Below are positions 29,894 through 38,561 of a stretch of 64,000 nt of DNA, one piece after another. The DNA is from Nocardioides sediminis (GTDB taxonomy: Bacteria; Actinomycetota; Actinomycetes; Propionibacteriales; Nocardioidaceae). The notes below the pieces were generated by a model. It did no database searches, was not told the origin of the DNA, and saw only the letters and a list, made by a program, of their open reading frames with translations. How positions within the stretch are numbered: the first letter of the stretch is position 1; the number at the start of each line of letters is the position of its first letter. The DNA lies in the NCBI RefSeq assembly GCF_003047295.1, contig NZ_PZYZ01000005.1, positions 248,001 through 312,000 on the forward strand. Reading direction: 5' to 3'. A program made the position numbers and the translations under genes.

Positions 29894-29939
29894 TCTCTTC
29901 CTTTCGGTGCGGTCCGGCTCTCGGACCGTCGAGAAGAGA
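29894..29939 (-). promoter_or_regulatory. leader hairpin that could mask the small ORF ribosome site
   Basis: Nested inverted repeats: outer arms TCTCTTC (29894-29900) and GAAGAGA (29933-29939), inner arms CGGTCCG (29910-29916) and CGGACCG (29922-29928). In the minus-strand transcript the downstream outer arm is the GGAAGAGA ribosome site of the 39-aa ORF. Folding would sequester it. This is a candidate cis-acting translational switch for the LuxR regulator. The structure is read directly; the function is inferred. Confidence 0.5.
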
Positions 29940-29947
29940 TTGCGCCG

Positions 29948-30028
29948 CTGAGGTAGGGCGGGACATCGGGCGGGCGCCGTACATCCGGCCGGGGGGCTAC
30001 CTCAGATCCGCCGGTGCACCTACCTCAG
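29948..30028. promoter_or_regulatory. three copies of CTACCTCAG between the LuxR unit and the sigma operon
   Basis: CTGAGGTAG at 29948-29956 (inverted) and CTACCTCAG at 29997-30005 and 30020-30028. They fall in the 391-bp divergent gap 29893-30283, where no other gene is seen. The repeated 9-mer in both orientations is a plausible binding site for a regulator of either flanking unit. The rest of the gap also contains ACGACGCGTCGT-like palindromic sequence near 30128-30139. Confidence 0.5.
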
Positions 30029-30283
30029 GCCGGCTCGTGCGCTCCCGACCGCCGCTCCGTGGCGTCGCGCCACCACCACACGGTCGCTCGACCGCCGCCC
30101 GGCCTCCGCACCGCTCCGCCCGGCCGTACGACGCGTCGTACGCCGGTCCCGCACGCGGCGGCGTGCGCACGGTGTCCACGCAGGCGAACCGCCCGTCGAC
30201 CGGCGTGGGGATCGACGACAATTGGTCATCGGGTGTATCAGGGAGCCTGGAGCCCACTCCTAGACGACATGGGGGACGTCATC

Positions 30284-30919
30284 ATGGTGAAGGAACGGTG
30301 CGTCCCGAGCGAGGATCCGTGGCCGGCCGGGGGGACGGACGCGGACACTGCCACGTTGGTCGGCGAGGCCCTCAGGGGGAGCCAGCCGGCCTGGGACCAG
30401 CTCGTGGAACGCTTCCTGCCCCTGGTGGCGTCCCTCATGCGCCGCTACCGGGTCACCGGCGCCGACGCCGACGACGTCAACCAGACCGTGTGGCTGCGGC
30501 TCGTCGAGCACCTGCACCGCATCGACGACGCACAGGCGCTGCCCGGCTGGATCGCCACCGTCACCCGGCACGAATGCTTCCGGGTGCAGCAGCAGCGCGG
30601 CCGGTCGGTCCCCACGGACCCGCAGGCGACCGCGACCTTCGACCGCCCCGAGCGCGCCGCCGACCTGCTCGAGGAGCTGCTGGCCGCCGAGCGGCACACC
30701 GCGCTGATGGACGGGCTCCTCGAGCTCCCCGCCCAGCGGCGCGAGCTGCTGCTCCTGCTCACCGAGGACCCACCCCTGACCTACGCCGAGATCAGCCGGC
30801 GCTGCGGCATCCCGGTGGGGAGCATCGGACCCACCCGCGCCCGCGCGCTCCAGCAGCTGCGACGCACCCGCGCCTTTCGGCGCCTGACCAGTCCGCACCC
30901 GGACGGGAGCCACCGATGA
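30284..30919 (+). CDS. ECF-type sigma-70 family RNA polymerase sigma factor
   Basis: A sigma factor of about 211 residues (ATG 30284 with GGGGGAC upstream; ATG 30269 also possible). Region 2 runs LVERFLPLVASLMRRYRVTGADADDVNQTVWLRLVEHL with a WIATVTRHECFR tail. Region 4 is LPAQRRELLLLLTEDPPLTYAEISRRCGIPVGSIGPTRARALQQL. There is no sigma-3 region and no extended C-terminal domain. Its stop overlaps the start of the next gene (ATGA). By position it is the likely regulator of the adjoining protease/CHAT genes. Confidence 0.88.
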   Translation: MVKERCVPSEDPWPAGGTDADTATLVGEALRGSQPAWDQLVERFLPLVASLMRRYRVTGADADDVNQTVWLRLVEHLHRIDDAQALPGWIATVTRHECFRVQQQRGRSVPTDPQATATFDRPERAADLLEELLAAERHTALMDGLLELPAQRRELLLLLTEDPPLTYAEISRRCGIPVGSIGPTRARALQQLRRTRAFRRLTSPHPDGSHR

Positions 30920-31362
30920 GCGACCTGACGCCCGAGGACCAGGGCGTCCTCGACGACCTCACCGCCGCCACGGCGGCCCGCCGCGACGTCGACCCCCGTC
31001 ACCGCGACGCGGCCCGCGCCGCCTTCACGTGGCTCACCGTCGACGCCGAGCTGATGGAGCTGACCTACGACTCGCTGGACGAGCCGAGCGCGGTCCGCGG
31101 CTCCGTGGGCGCCCAGCCGCGGGCCCTGGCGTTCACGTCCAGGACCGGCAGCCTCGAGGTGGAGGTGGACGGCGACCGGGTCCGGGGCCACGTGGTGCCG
31201 GCGCGTGCAGTCACCGTGGTGATGCGCAACGCCGCCGGCGAGATGGCGGAGGCCGACAGCGACGAGGACGGCATGTTCGTGCTCATGGGCACGCTCCCCG
31301 GACCGGTGCAGTTCCAGGTGCGCGGCGACGTCAGCGGTACGACGTCGTGGGTGCGCCTCTGA
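30916..31362 (+). CDS. sigma-linked small protein with C-terminal beta domain
   Basis: A 148-residue protein coupled to the sigma gene by ATGA. The N-terminal third is helical (RHRDAARAAFTWLTVDAEL). The remainder is beta-rich (LAFTSRTGSLEVEVDGDRVRG, VTVVMRNAAGEMAEADSDED, GMFVLMGTLPGPVQFQVRG), similar to carboxypeptidase-regulatory-like or Ig-type folds. No membrane segment. Coupling to a sigma factor and a helical N-terminus suggest a sigma-binding regulator (anti-sigma), but no known anti-sigma motif is visible. Confidence 0.75.
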   Translation: MSDLTPEDQGVLDDLTAATAARRDVDPRHRDAARAAFTWLTVDAELMELTYDSLDEPSAVRGSVGAQPRALAFTSRTGSLEVEVDGDRVRGHVVPARAVTVVMRNAAGEMAEADSDEDGMFVLMGTLPGPVQFQVRGDVSGTTSWVRL

Positions 31363-31377
31363 GCCGCACGCTCTCCC

Positions 31378-31785
31378 TCAGCGGGGGTCAGCACGAGCCA
31401 CGACGAGGCACGACCCTGCCAGCACCAGCGTGACCGGGCCGAGCAGGAAGCGTTCCCACGGGCTCTGGGACGCGAAGTTCGCCAGCGCCCCGAGCACCAG
31501 CAGCGCCACCAGGACCCAGGAGCCGATCCGTGCGACAGGCTGCGAGACCCACGGGACCGGGAGACCCGACCGTCGCAGGATGAGTGCGGCGGCAACGGCG
31601 TACACGACGATCGACAGTGCGCTGCCGACGCGGAGGTCGGTCGGGAGCCGACCTTCGGTGGTACCGCCCCACGCCGCTTCACCGAGGGGGGCGCCCGCAG
31701 CGAGCAGCAGCTGGAAAACGGCGAGGGCTGTGAATCCGACGGCCGCGACGACCGCGGCCGCTCTCACGATCGCGGGGTCCCTCAT
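31378..31785 (-). CDS. small four-helix membrane protein (DUF3995-like)
   Basis: A 135-residue hydrophobic protein with four predicted helices (VVAAVGFTALAVFQLLLAAG; LSIVVYAVAAALILRR; GSWVLVALLVLGALANFAS; VTLVLAGSCLVVA). The layout resembles DUF3995-type proteins. It starts 7 bp after the stop of the 37-aa ORF upstream. It is convergent with the sigma-linked gene (15 bp). It splits the sigma operon from the protease/CHAT pair. Function unknown. Confidence 0.7.
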   Translation of the reverse strand: MRDPAIVRAAAVVAAVGFTALAVFQLLLAAGAPLGEAAWGGTTEGRLPTDLRVGSALSIVVYAVAAALILRRSGLPVPWVSQPVARIGSWVLVALLVLGALANFASQSPWERFLLGPVTLVLAGSCLVVARADPR

Positions 31786-31791
31786 GGCCGC

Positions 31792-31905
31792 TCACCGATC
31801 CAGCCACTTGTGGTCGTCACGCCACACGACGACCATCGCCAGGACAGCGGCGATCGAGATCAGAGCACACACTCCGATCACCAGGGCCTCGCGGACTGCG
31901 TCCAC
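31792..31905 (-). CDS. 37-aa single-pass membrane peptide
   Basis: A short frame from GTG 31905 to TGA 31792 encoding VDAVREALVIGVCALISIAA then VLAMVVVWRDDHKWLDR. It has one hydrophobic helix (about residues 7-28) and a charged C-terminus. An upstream CTG two codons earlier is better placed behind GGAGG at 31923-31927. It ends 6 bp before the next membrane-protein start, so the two are likely cotranscribed. Small size keeps the confidence moderate. Confidence 0.5.
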   Translation of the reverse strand: MDAVREALVIGVCALISIAAVLAMVVVWRDDHKWLDR

Positions 31906-31969
31906 GCCCTTCAGTGTGCACGCGCCTCCGCCCGCGGAGAAGGGCTCGCCGCCGGTGTCGCGCCGCGGG

Positions 31970-33256
31970 TCAGTTGGCGGGGTAGAGGATCGGCCCCACG
32001 CCCCGCCGGCCGGCCGCGGCGGCCTCGACGAGCAGCTGGTCGGCCGCCTTGCGCGCGCTGATGCCGTGCTGGCTCATCCGCGCGGCGATGAGGCCGCTCA
32101 CCAGTGGCGTCGAGAACGACGTACCGCTCCACCGCGCGATGCCGGTGAACTCACGCTTCTCGCCGACGTTGGGCGGCTCGTGGCAGAAGAAGGTGCCGGT
32201 CGGGTAGGCGTTCACGACCCCGGTGCCCAGGGCGTAGACGTCGACCCAGCTGCCGAAGTTGGAGTAGTCGGCGCGGCTGCCGTCGGCATCGATCGCGCCC
32301 ACGGAGACCGACCACGGGAAGGCGGCCGGCCAGAAGGGCTTGCGGTGGCCGTCGTTGCCCGCGGCCGCGACGAGGACTGTGCCCTTCTGGTGCCGCAGGC
32401 GCTGCTCCCAGAAGACCTCGAAGCTGAGCAGCGGCACCTCGCCGCGTGTCGGGCAGCCCGCCGAGAGCGAGATGATGTCGGGCCCGTGGGCGAGAGCCTC
32501 CCCCAGCTGCACGACGATCTCGGACTCGTAGACCGCGCCGCCGAGCGGCAGGAAGCCCTCGACGCGGATCCGGGCCGCCGGGGCCTGGGTCCGGACGATG
32601 CCGGCGATGAACGTGCCGTGGCCGGCGTAGGGATGGATGTTGCTCGTGTCGATGGTCTCGGGATCTCCGTCCACGCCGGCCAGCCACGGGGACACCGGGT
32701 CCGTCGCGGCGGGCGGCCACCAGCCGGTGTCCACGACGGAGACGAAGACCTCGGTCCCGGCACCCAGGTCGCTGGTGATGGCCGGGTGGGGCGCGGGGTC
32801 GGAGCCCGGCTCCTCGGGCTCGGTGGCGGGACAGGCATAACCGCCGCCCCCGCCCGGGGTCACGAAGAGGATGTGGTCGGGCGTGGCCTTGCCGACCCCG
32901 AGCTCCCGGTCGACGCGCTCCAGGACGTCGGGGACCGTCGTCTCCGAGTCGAGGGCGACCTGCAGGACCGTGAGCCCGCGCTGGCGCTGGATCCGCTCGC
33001 CCTCGACCCGCTGTGCCCCGAGGAGCTCCGCCACCTCGGTCCAGTGCTCGTCGCGGGCCAGGAGGACGCCCGGTCGGTAGAGGTAGTCGAGCCAGCCGTC
33101 CTCGGTCCACACCACGGCCGCCGCGTCCGGTCCACCCATGGCCTCGATGAGGTAGCGGACCTGCTCGCGGAGGATCTCCTTGCGGAGCTTCTCGCTCGCC
33201 TCGTCCATGCCGTGCACGGACGCCTCGTCGGGTGCGTCGGACTGCGAACTCGTCAT
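31970..33256 (-). CDS. subtilisin-like serine protease (S8), no signal peptide
   Basis: A 428-residue subtilase with a complete active site: Asp176 (VSVVDTGWW), His213 (AGHGTFIAG), oxyanion Asn301 (AAAGNDG) and Ser380 (SGTSFSTPLVSG). The first 165 residues are an acidic, non-catalytic N-terminal region (DEASEKLRKEILREQVRYLI) with no signal peptide or membrane helix, so it should be cytosolic. Start ATG 33256 follows GGGAGAGCCC; longer frames are implausible. It is transcribed divergently from the TPR-CHAT gene with 97 bp between starts, next to an ECF sigma operon. A regulated intracellular protease is inferred. Confidence 0.9.
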   Translation of the reverse strand: MTSSQSDAPDEASVHGMDEASEKLRKEILREQVRYLIEAMGGPDAAAVVWTEDGWLDYLYRPGVLLARDEHWTEVAELLGAQRVEGERIQRQRGLTVLQVALDSETTVPDVLERVDRELGVGKATPDHILFVTPGGGGGYACPATEPEEPGSDPAPHPAITSDLGAGTEVFVSVVDTGWWPPAATDPVSPWLAGVDGDPETIDTSNIHPYAGHGTFIAGIVRTQAPAARIRVEGFLPLGGAVYESEIVVQLGEALAHGPDIISLSAGCPTRGEVPLLSFEVFWEQRLRHQKGTVLVAAAGNDGHRKPFWPAAFPWSVSVGAIDADGSRADYSNFGSWVDVYALGTGVVNAYPTGTFFCHEPPNVGEKREFTGIARWSGTSFSTPLVSGLIAARMSQHGISARKAADQLLVEAAAAGRRGVGPILYPAN

Positions 33257-33353
33257 GGGCTCTCCCGGGATGGGCTTGGATGAGGCGTCACAGGTGCGCC
33301 GACGGGCGTGACCTGCATCGACGATAACGACGACCGCGCGCGGGGAGGGGCGA

Positions 33354-35906
33354 ATGGCGATTTCGACCGGCGACGACCTCCTGGCCCTCGTCCCCGTCGA
33401 TCCCGACCGGGCGAGCCGGACGGCGCGCCACATCCTCGACACCGGCGCCGACCACGTCGCGCTGTCCTACGCCCACCAGGCGCTCGGCATCGTGATGCGG
33501 GACCGGGGCGACATCGAGACGGCCCTCGACCACCTCCGGACCGCGAGGCGCCTGGCCGAGGGAGCGGATCCCGACCGGGTGGCGGACGTCCGGGCGACCC
33601 TGGGAGTCGCCCTCTCCCTGCGCGGGCGGACCCCGGCCGCCATGCGGGAGCTCGACGCGGCCGTACGCCTGTCCGCGGCCCGCGGTCCCGTGCGCCCCAA
33701 GGTGCTGCTGCGCCGCGCGCACGTGCTGGCCTACCTCGGGCGCCACCTCGACGCCGTGGCCGACCTGCAGGAGGCCGTGCCGGCCTTCCGTCGCGCCGGG
33801 GACGAGATCTGGGAGGCGCGCGCACTCAACCTGCGCGCGTACGCGCTCATGCAGCGCGGCGACTTCACCGAGGCGGAGCAGGACCTGCACGGTGCGGAAG
33901 CCCTGTTCGCGCACCACGAGCAGCGCCTCGAGGTGCTGCACACCCGTCACAACCTCGCCCACGTCCGCTTCTTCCGCGGCGACGTCCCGGGTGCGCTGTC
34001 CGCCTTCGCGCGCCTCTCGGCAGCCTTCGAGGACCTCGGTGATCCCCACCTCGACGTCGCGCTGGACCGGGCGCGCGTGCTGCTGACAGCCGGCCTCTCC
34101 GAGGAGGCGGTGGGAGTCACCACGGCTTCCTGGCCCTGGGCCGCACCGCGTCCGCGGGCACGCGCCGACCTGCTGGTCACCCGCGCCGCCGCCCAGCTGG
34201 GCGCAGGGCGTCCCGACCTCGCGCTCGCCGACGCCCAGGAGGCACGACGACTGTTCGTGCGGCAGGACCGGCAGTGGTGGCGCATCCGCGCCGACCTGGT
34301 CGCCCTGCAGGCCCGCACCGTCCTGGGCCGCGGCTCGCGGCGCGCGGCCGTCGCACTGGCCGACTCGCTGCGCGAGGACCGGACCGAGGACGCCGTGCTG
34401 GCGCACCTGATCGCCGGTCGCGAGCTCGCGCGGAGCGACCCGGCCGGCGCATCGGCGTACCTCTCCCGGGCTGCTGGCGGACGCCACCGCGGCAGCCCGC
34501 TGAGCCGCAGCACCGCGTGGCTCGCGCGGGCCCTCGAGCTCGAGGTGCAGGGGCGGCCGCGGGTGCTGGACGCGGTCGGCCGCGGGCTGGACGCGCTGGC
34601 CGAGCACCGGGCGACGCTCGGCAGCCCGGAGCTGCGCGCCCTCACCGCCCTGCACAGCGAGGAGCTGGCGCGACTGGCGGTGCGCCACGCGCTGCCGCGC
34701 GGCCCGCGCGCCCTGGTGCGTTGGAGCGACCGCGCGCGGGCGGGGTCGTTGGCCGAACCGGTGCGGGCACCGCAGGACCCGGCGATCGACGCCCTGCTCG
34801 CGACCATCCGCGGCCTCTCGCACCGGATCGCCGAGGAGGAGCACCCGGGGCGTGTCCAGGAGCTGGAGCGCGAGCGGTCGCGGCACGAGCGTGCCGTGCG
34901 CCTCGCGTGGGCGGCGACGCCCGCCGACGGCCGCCCCAGCACGTCGGTCGCGGACACCGACCTCGTCGCGCACCTCGGCGGCCGGGTCCTGGTCCAGCTC
35001 GTCGACGTCGACGGCACCCTGCAGGCCGTGGTGGTGCGTGACGGCCGCTGGCGCCGGGTCGAGGTCGGCCCGCGGGTCCGTGCGGCCGGAGCTGTGGACC
35101 AGGCGCTCTACGGCCTGCGGACCGCCACGCGGGGGCGTCCCGTCGACCTGGACGCCCTCGGTCGGCGGCTCGAGGTGGCCCTGCTCGGGCGGGTGGCCGG
35201 GCTCCTGCCGGAGGGCCGGGCCGTGGTCGTCGCCCCGCCGACCGACCTCCTCGCGGCACCGTGGGGGCTGCTGCCGGTGCTGCGCGAGCGGGCGGTGGCG
35301 CTCACGCCGTCGGCGACGGCCTGGGTGCGCGCGTGCCGGGCGGGTACGACGTCGTCGCGTGCCGTCTTCGTCGTCGGGCCCGACCTGCCCACCGGCGGCG
35401 GCGAGGTGCAGCTGGTCGCCCGGATGCACGACGGCGCGGCGACGCTGTCCGGCGAGGGCGCCACGGTGGCGGGTGCCCTCTCCGCCCTCGACGGCGCAGC
35501 CCTGGCGCACGTGGCGGCGCACGGGTCGTTCCGCGCCGAGTCCCCGATGTTCTCGAGCCTGCACCTGGCCGACGGCGCACTCACCGTCGACGACGTGCAC
35601 CGGCTCGACCGCCCGCCGCACCGCGTGGTGCTGCCGGCCTGCCGGTCGGGGGTCGTGGCCGACGTGGCCGGCCAGGACATGATCGGCTTCGCGTCCGCGC
35701 TGCTCGGGCAGGGCACGGCCGGGGTGGTCGCGTCGATCGCCGACGTCGACGACGCCGCGACCGTGCGGGTGATGGTCGAGCTGCACCGCGGGCTCGCGGC
35801 CGGGTGCCGGCTCGACGAGGCGCTGCGGGACGCCCGCGTGGCGGCCGGTTCCGACGCGGTGTGGCTGGCGACCGCGGTGGCGTTCACGGCGCTCGGCGCG
35901 GGCTGA
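33354..35906 (+). CDS. TPR-CHAT (caspase-like) protein
   Basis: An 850-residue cytosolic protein. Residues about 15-500 are helical TPR-like repeats (AHQALGIVMRDRGDIETALDHL and similar). The C-terminal CHAT domain (about 560-850) holds the clan-CD dyad: His723 in LAHVAAHGSFR and Cys763 in VVLPACRSGVVADV. The following segment GFASALLGQGTAGVVASIADV is the usual CHAT strand. Start ATG 33354 has GGGAGGGG upstream. It is divergent from an intracellular subtilase and near a sigma operon. CHAT proteases with TPRs act in bacterial immunity and cell-death systems (for example TPR-CHAT of Craspase), but a role here is inference. Confidence 0.92.
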   Translation: MAISTGDDLLALVPVDPDRASRTARHILDTGADHVALSYAHQALGIVMRDRGDIETALDHLRTARRLAEGADPDRVADVRATLGVALSLRGRTPAAMRELDAAVRLSAARGPVRPKVLLRRAHVLAYLGRHLDAVADLQEAVPAFRRAGDEIWEARALNLRAYALMQRGDFTEAEQDLHGAEALFAHHEQRLEVLHTRHNLAHVRFFRGDVPGALSAFARLSAAFEDLGDPHLDVALDRARVLLTAGLSEEAVGVTTASWPWAAPRPRARADLLVTRAAAQLGAGRPDLALADAQEARRLFVRQDRQWWRIRADLVALQARTVLGRGSRRAAVALADSLREDRTEDAVLAHLIAGRELARSDPAGASAYLSRAAGGRHRGSPLSRSTAWLARALELEVQGRPRVLDAVGRGLDALAEHRATLGSPELRALTALHSEELARLAVRHALPRGPRALVRWSDRARAGSLAEPVRAPQDPAIDALLATIRGLSHRIAEEEHPGRVQELERERSRHERAVRLAWAATPADGRPSTSVADTDLVAHLGGRVLVQLVDVDGTLQAVVVRDGRWRRVEVGPRVRAAGAVDQALYGLRTATRGRPVDLDALGRRLEVALLGRVAGLLPEGRAVVVAPPTDLLAAPWGLLPVLRERAVALTPSATAWVRACRAGTTSSRAVFVVGPDLPTGGGEVQLVARMHDGAATLSGEGATVAGALSALDGAALAHVAAHGSFRAESPMFSSLHLADGALTVDDVHRLDRPPHRVVLPACRSGVVADVAGQDMIGFASALLGQGTAGVVASIADVDDAATVRVMVELHRGLAAGCRLDEALRDARVAAGSDAVWLATAVAFTALGAG

Positions 35907-35925
35907 CGCGTCGTACCCCGCTGGG

Positions 35926-35985
35926 TAGTTTGGGACGATCTGGGTGGCCGAACGGCGGTTTCGCCTACGAGTTCGTCCCAAACCA
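35926..35985. repeat. 60-bp palindromic element, copy B
   Basis: Left end TAGTTTGGGACGA (35926-35938), right end TCGTCCCAAACCA (35973-35985), one mismatch. It lies 19 bp after the CHAT gene stop and 15 bp before the related palindrome at 36001. Same fixed 60-bp length as copies A, C and D. Confidence 0.82.
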
Positions 35986-36000
35986 TCCGGCTGACCCGGG

Positions 36001-36061
36001 GTAGTCCGTGACGAACGGACCCTCATCCGAACCGATTCGGGGTCCCTTCGTCGCGGACTAC
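36001..36061. repeat. related 59-bp palindrome, copy E, supplies the hutI stop
   Basis: Arms at 36001-36022 and 36040-36061 pair with two mismatches, one of which still allows a G:U pair. The ends read TAGTCCGTGACGA and TCGTCGCGGACTA, which match the copy A ends at 10 of 13 positions. The hutI stop codon (CTA on the plus strand, 36058-36060) is the last three bases of the element. Confidence 0.78.
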
Positions 36062-37230
36062 GCCACCGGGCCCGGTGCGACCGGGCGTCCGCCCTGCCAG
36101 ACCCCGGCGACCAGCGGGACGCCGGGGCGATAGGCGAGGTGGAGGTACGACGGGGCGTCGAGGAGGACGAGGTCGGCGCGCTTGCCGACCGCCAGGACCC
36201 CGACGTCGTCGCGGTCGAGGGCGGCAGCGCCCATCGCGGTGGCGGCGTGCACGGCCTCCGCGGGGCTCATCCCCATGTCGCGCACGGCCAGCGCGACGCA
36301 GAACGCCAGGGACGAGGTGAAGCACGAGCCCGGGTTGCAGTCGCTGGCCAGCGCGACCCGGACCCCGGCGTCGAGCAGCCGGCGCGCGTCGACGTAGGGG
36401 TGCCGCGTCGAGAACTCGACCCCCGGCAGGAGCGTGGCGATCGTGCCGGAGTCGGCCAGCGCGCTGACGTCGTCGTCGGTGAGGTAGGTGCAGTGGTCCA
36501 CCGCGACCAGCCCGAGCTCGGCGGCCAGCCGGACGCCGCCGCCGTAGGTCAGCTGGTTGGCGTGGAGCCGACCGCGCAGGCCGTTGTCGGTGCCCGCTGC
36601 CAGGATCGTCCGTGCCTGGTCGACGTCGAAGGCGCCGTCCTCGCAGAAGACGTCGATCCACCGCGCGTGGGGGGCCGCGGCCTCCAGCATCGGGCCGGTG
36701 ACCAGCTCGACGTACTCCTCGGGGGTGGTGTCCGCCGGCACGACGTGGGCACCGAGGAAGGTCGTCTCGTCGGTGAACTGGCGGGCCACCGCGAGCGACC
36801 GTGCCTCGTCGTGGACGGAGAGTCCGTATCCACTCTTGATCTCGATGGTGGTGGTGCCCTGGGCCCGCATCTCGGCGACGAGACGGGCGACGTGGGAGGT
36901 GAGCTGTTCGTCGGTGGCCGCACGCGTGGCGGCGACGGTGGTGCGGATGCCGCCGGCGGAGTAGGGCTCCCCCGTCATCCGGGCGGCGAACTCCTGCGCG
37001 CGGTCGCCCGCGAACACCAGGTGGCTGTGGCTGTCCACCCAGCCGGGCACGACGGCGCGCCCACCGGCGTCGTACGCCGTGTCGGCCGCGGGTGCCTCGG
37101 CCGCCGGGCCGACCCACGCGACGGTGCTGCCCTCGACCACGACGGCGGCGTCCTCGACCAGCCCGAGCAGTCCCTCGCGCTCGGGGTCGTTGGTGACCAG
37201 CTCGCCGATGCCGGTGATCAGCACGCTCAT
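36058..37230 (-). CDS. hutI: imidazolonepropionase
   Basis: A 390-residue metal-dependent amidohydrolase that opens 4-imidazolone-5-propionate to N-formimino-L-glutamate in histidine degradation. Typical residues include the metal motif [18 protein letters not shown] (HxH), EIKSGYGL, and LASDCNPGS. Length is standard. The start overlaps the hutF stop (ATGA). The C-terminus ends VAPGPVA at a TAG provided by the palindromic element. It lies last in a hutI-hutF-amidohydrolase unit on the minus strand. Confidence 0.96.
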   Translation of the reverse strand: MSVLITGIGELVTNDPEREGLLGLVEDAAVVVEGSTVAWVGPAAEAPAADTAYDAGGRAVVPGWVDSHSHLVFAGDRAQEFAARMTGEPYSAGGIRTTVAATRAATDEQLTSHVARLVAEMRAQGTTTIEIKSGYGLSVHDEARSLAVARQFTDETTFLGAHVVPADTTPEEYVELVTGPMLEAAAPHARWIDVFCEDGAFDVDQARTILAAGTDNGLRGRLHANQLTYGGGVRLAAELGLVAVDHCTYLTDDDVSALADSGTIATLLPGVEFSTRHPYVDARRLLDAGVRVALASDCNPGSCFTSSLAFCVALAVRDMGMSPAEAVHAATAMGAAALDRDDVGVLAVGKRADLVLLDAPSYLHLAYRPGVPLVAGVWQGGRPVAPGPVA

Positions 37231-38561
37231 CCGTGCACCGCCTTGATCACCCGGTCGAGCTCGCGTCCGATCTCACCGACCTGGTCGCGCGTGTGCACCA
37301 GTCGCCCGTCGGCGACCACCTGGAGGACGTCGCCGGCGCTCGCGGCGAAGACCACGGCGTGCTCGTCGACCCCCGCCCCCGCCGTGCGCGGGGAGGCGAG
37401 GTCGAGCGTGACCAGGTCGGCGCGCTGGCCCACGGCGATCGAGCCGGCGTCCGGCCACCCGAGACTGGCGTGGCCGGTGGCGGTCGCGGCCGTGAGCAGC
37501 TCGGCGGCCGACCAGTGGCCGCGGCGCATCGTGGCCAGCCGCTCGTCGAGCTCGACCGCGCGCATCTCCTCGAAGAGGTCGATGACCGCTTGGCTGTCGG
37601 ACCCCAGCGTCAGCCGCGCGCCGGCGTCGGCGAGCCGCCGGCTCGGGCCCACGCCGTCGCCGAGGTCGCGCTCGGTGGTCGGGCAGAAGTCGACGTAGGC
37701 GTTCGCCTCCCCGATCAGCGCGATGTCCGCGGAGGTCAGGTGGGTGGCGTGCACGAGCGTGGTCGTCGGCCGCAGCAGCCCGTGGGCGGCGAGCAACCGG
37801 GTCGGGGTGACGCCGTACGCCGCCTGGCAGGCCTCGTTCTCCGCGACCTGCTCGGAGAGGTGCACGTGCAGCACGCCGTCGTGGTGCCGCGCGACGTGCT
37901 CCAGCGCGTCCCGCGGCACAGCGCGCACCGAGTGCAGCGCCGCCCCGACGCGGGCGCCCGGGCCGGCGTCGATGGCCGCCGTCCGGTCGGCCCACGCCTG
38001 CGAAGACCCGTCGCTGTAGCGGACCTGCACGCCGTGCGGCGGCTTGCCGAAGCCGCTGGAGAGGTAGAGCGAGTCGAGCAGGGTGATCCGGATGCCGGCC
38101 TCGCGGGCCGCCTCGAGCAGCGCGTGGCCCATGGCGTTGGGGTCGGCGTACGGCGCCCCGTCGTGCTGGTGGTGCAGGTAGTGGAACTCCCCGACGGCGG
38201 TGATGCCGGCGGCGACCATCTCGCGGTAGGTGGCCCGGGCCAGCTCGAAGTAGGAGTCGGGGTCGAGTCGGCCGGCAACGACGTACATCTGGTCCCGCCA
38301 GGTCCAGAACGTGCCGCGGCCGCGCTGGGTGCGCCCCCGCAGGGCGCGGTGGAAGGCGTGGCTGTGGCAGTTGGCCAGGCCCGGGATCGTGAGCCCCAGG
38401 AGCACGTGGTCGGGCTCGAGCGGACGCGGCTCCGCCTCGGGAGCCCCCGAACGATCACGCAGCGTGACGCCGCTGATGACCCCGTCGTCCACGTCGACGA
38501 CGACGCCGGGCTCGACCCGTCCCCCGACCCACGCGTGCTCGAGCAGGTAGGTCGTGGTCAT
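37227..38561 (-). CDS. hutF: formimidoylglutamate deiminase
   Basis: A 444-residue amidohydrolase converting N-formimino-L-glutamate to N-formyl-L-glutamate and ammonia. Metal and family motifs: [43 protein letters not shown], and [16 protein letters not shown]. The ATG at 38561 overlaps the preceding amidohydrolase stop. Presence of HutF means the pathway goes through formylglutamate and would need a deformylase next; the neighbour upstream is an M20 amidohydrolase. Confidence 0.94.
   Translation of the reverse strand: MTTTYLLEHAWVGGRVEPGVVVDVDDGVISGVTLRDRSGAPEAEPRPLEPDHVLLGLTIPGLANCHSHAFHRALRGRTQRGRGTFWTWRDQMYVVAGRLDPDSYFELARATYREMVAAGITAVGEFHYLHHQHDGAPYADPNAMGHALLEAAREAGIRITLLDSLYLSSGFGKPPHGVQVRYSDGSSQAWADRTAAIDAGPGARVGAALHSVRAVPRDALEHVARHHDGVLHVHLSEQVAENEACQAAYGVTPTRLLAAHGLLRPTTTLVHATHLTSADIALIGEANAYVDFCPTTERDLGDGVGPSRRLADAGARLTLGSDSQAVIDLFEEMRAVELDERLATMRRGHWSAAELLTAATATGHASLGWPDAGSIAVGQRADLVTLDLASPRTAGAGVDEHAVVFAASAGDVLQVVADGRLVHTRDQVGEIGRELDRVIKAVHG

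Noticed and set aside
29997..30283. Upstream extension of the sigma factor to 30014
   Set aside because: The added residues are Pro/Arg/Thr-rich, cover the repeated CTACCTCAG motif and have no sigma homology; ATG 30284 has a ribosome site.
31810..32061. An 83-codon plus-strand frame over the small membrane peptide and the subtilase end
   Set aside because: No ribosome site or motif; the minus-strand genes explain the region better.
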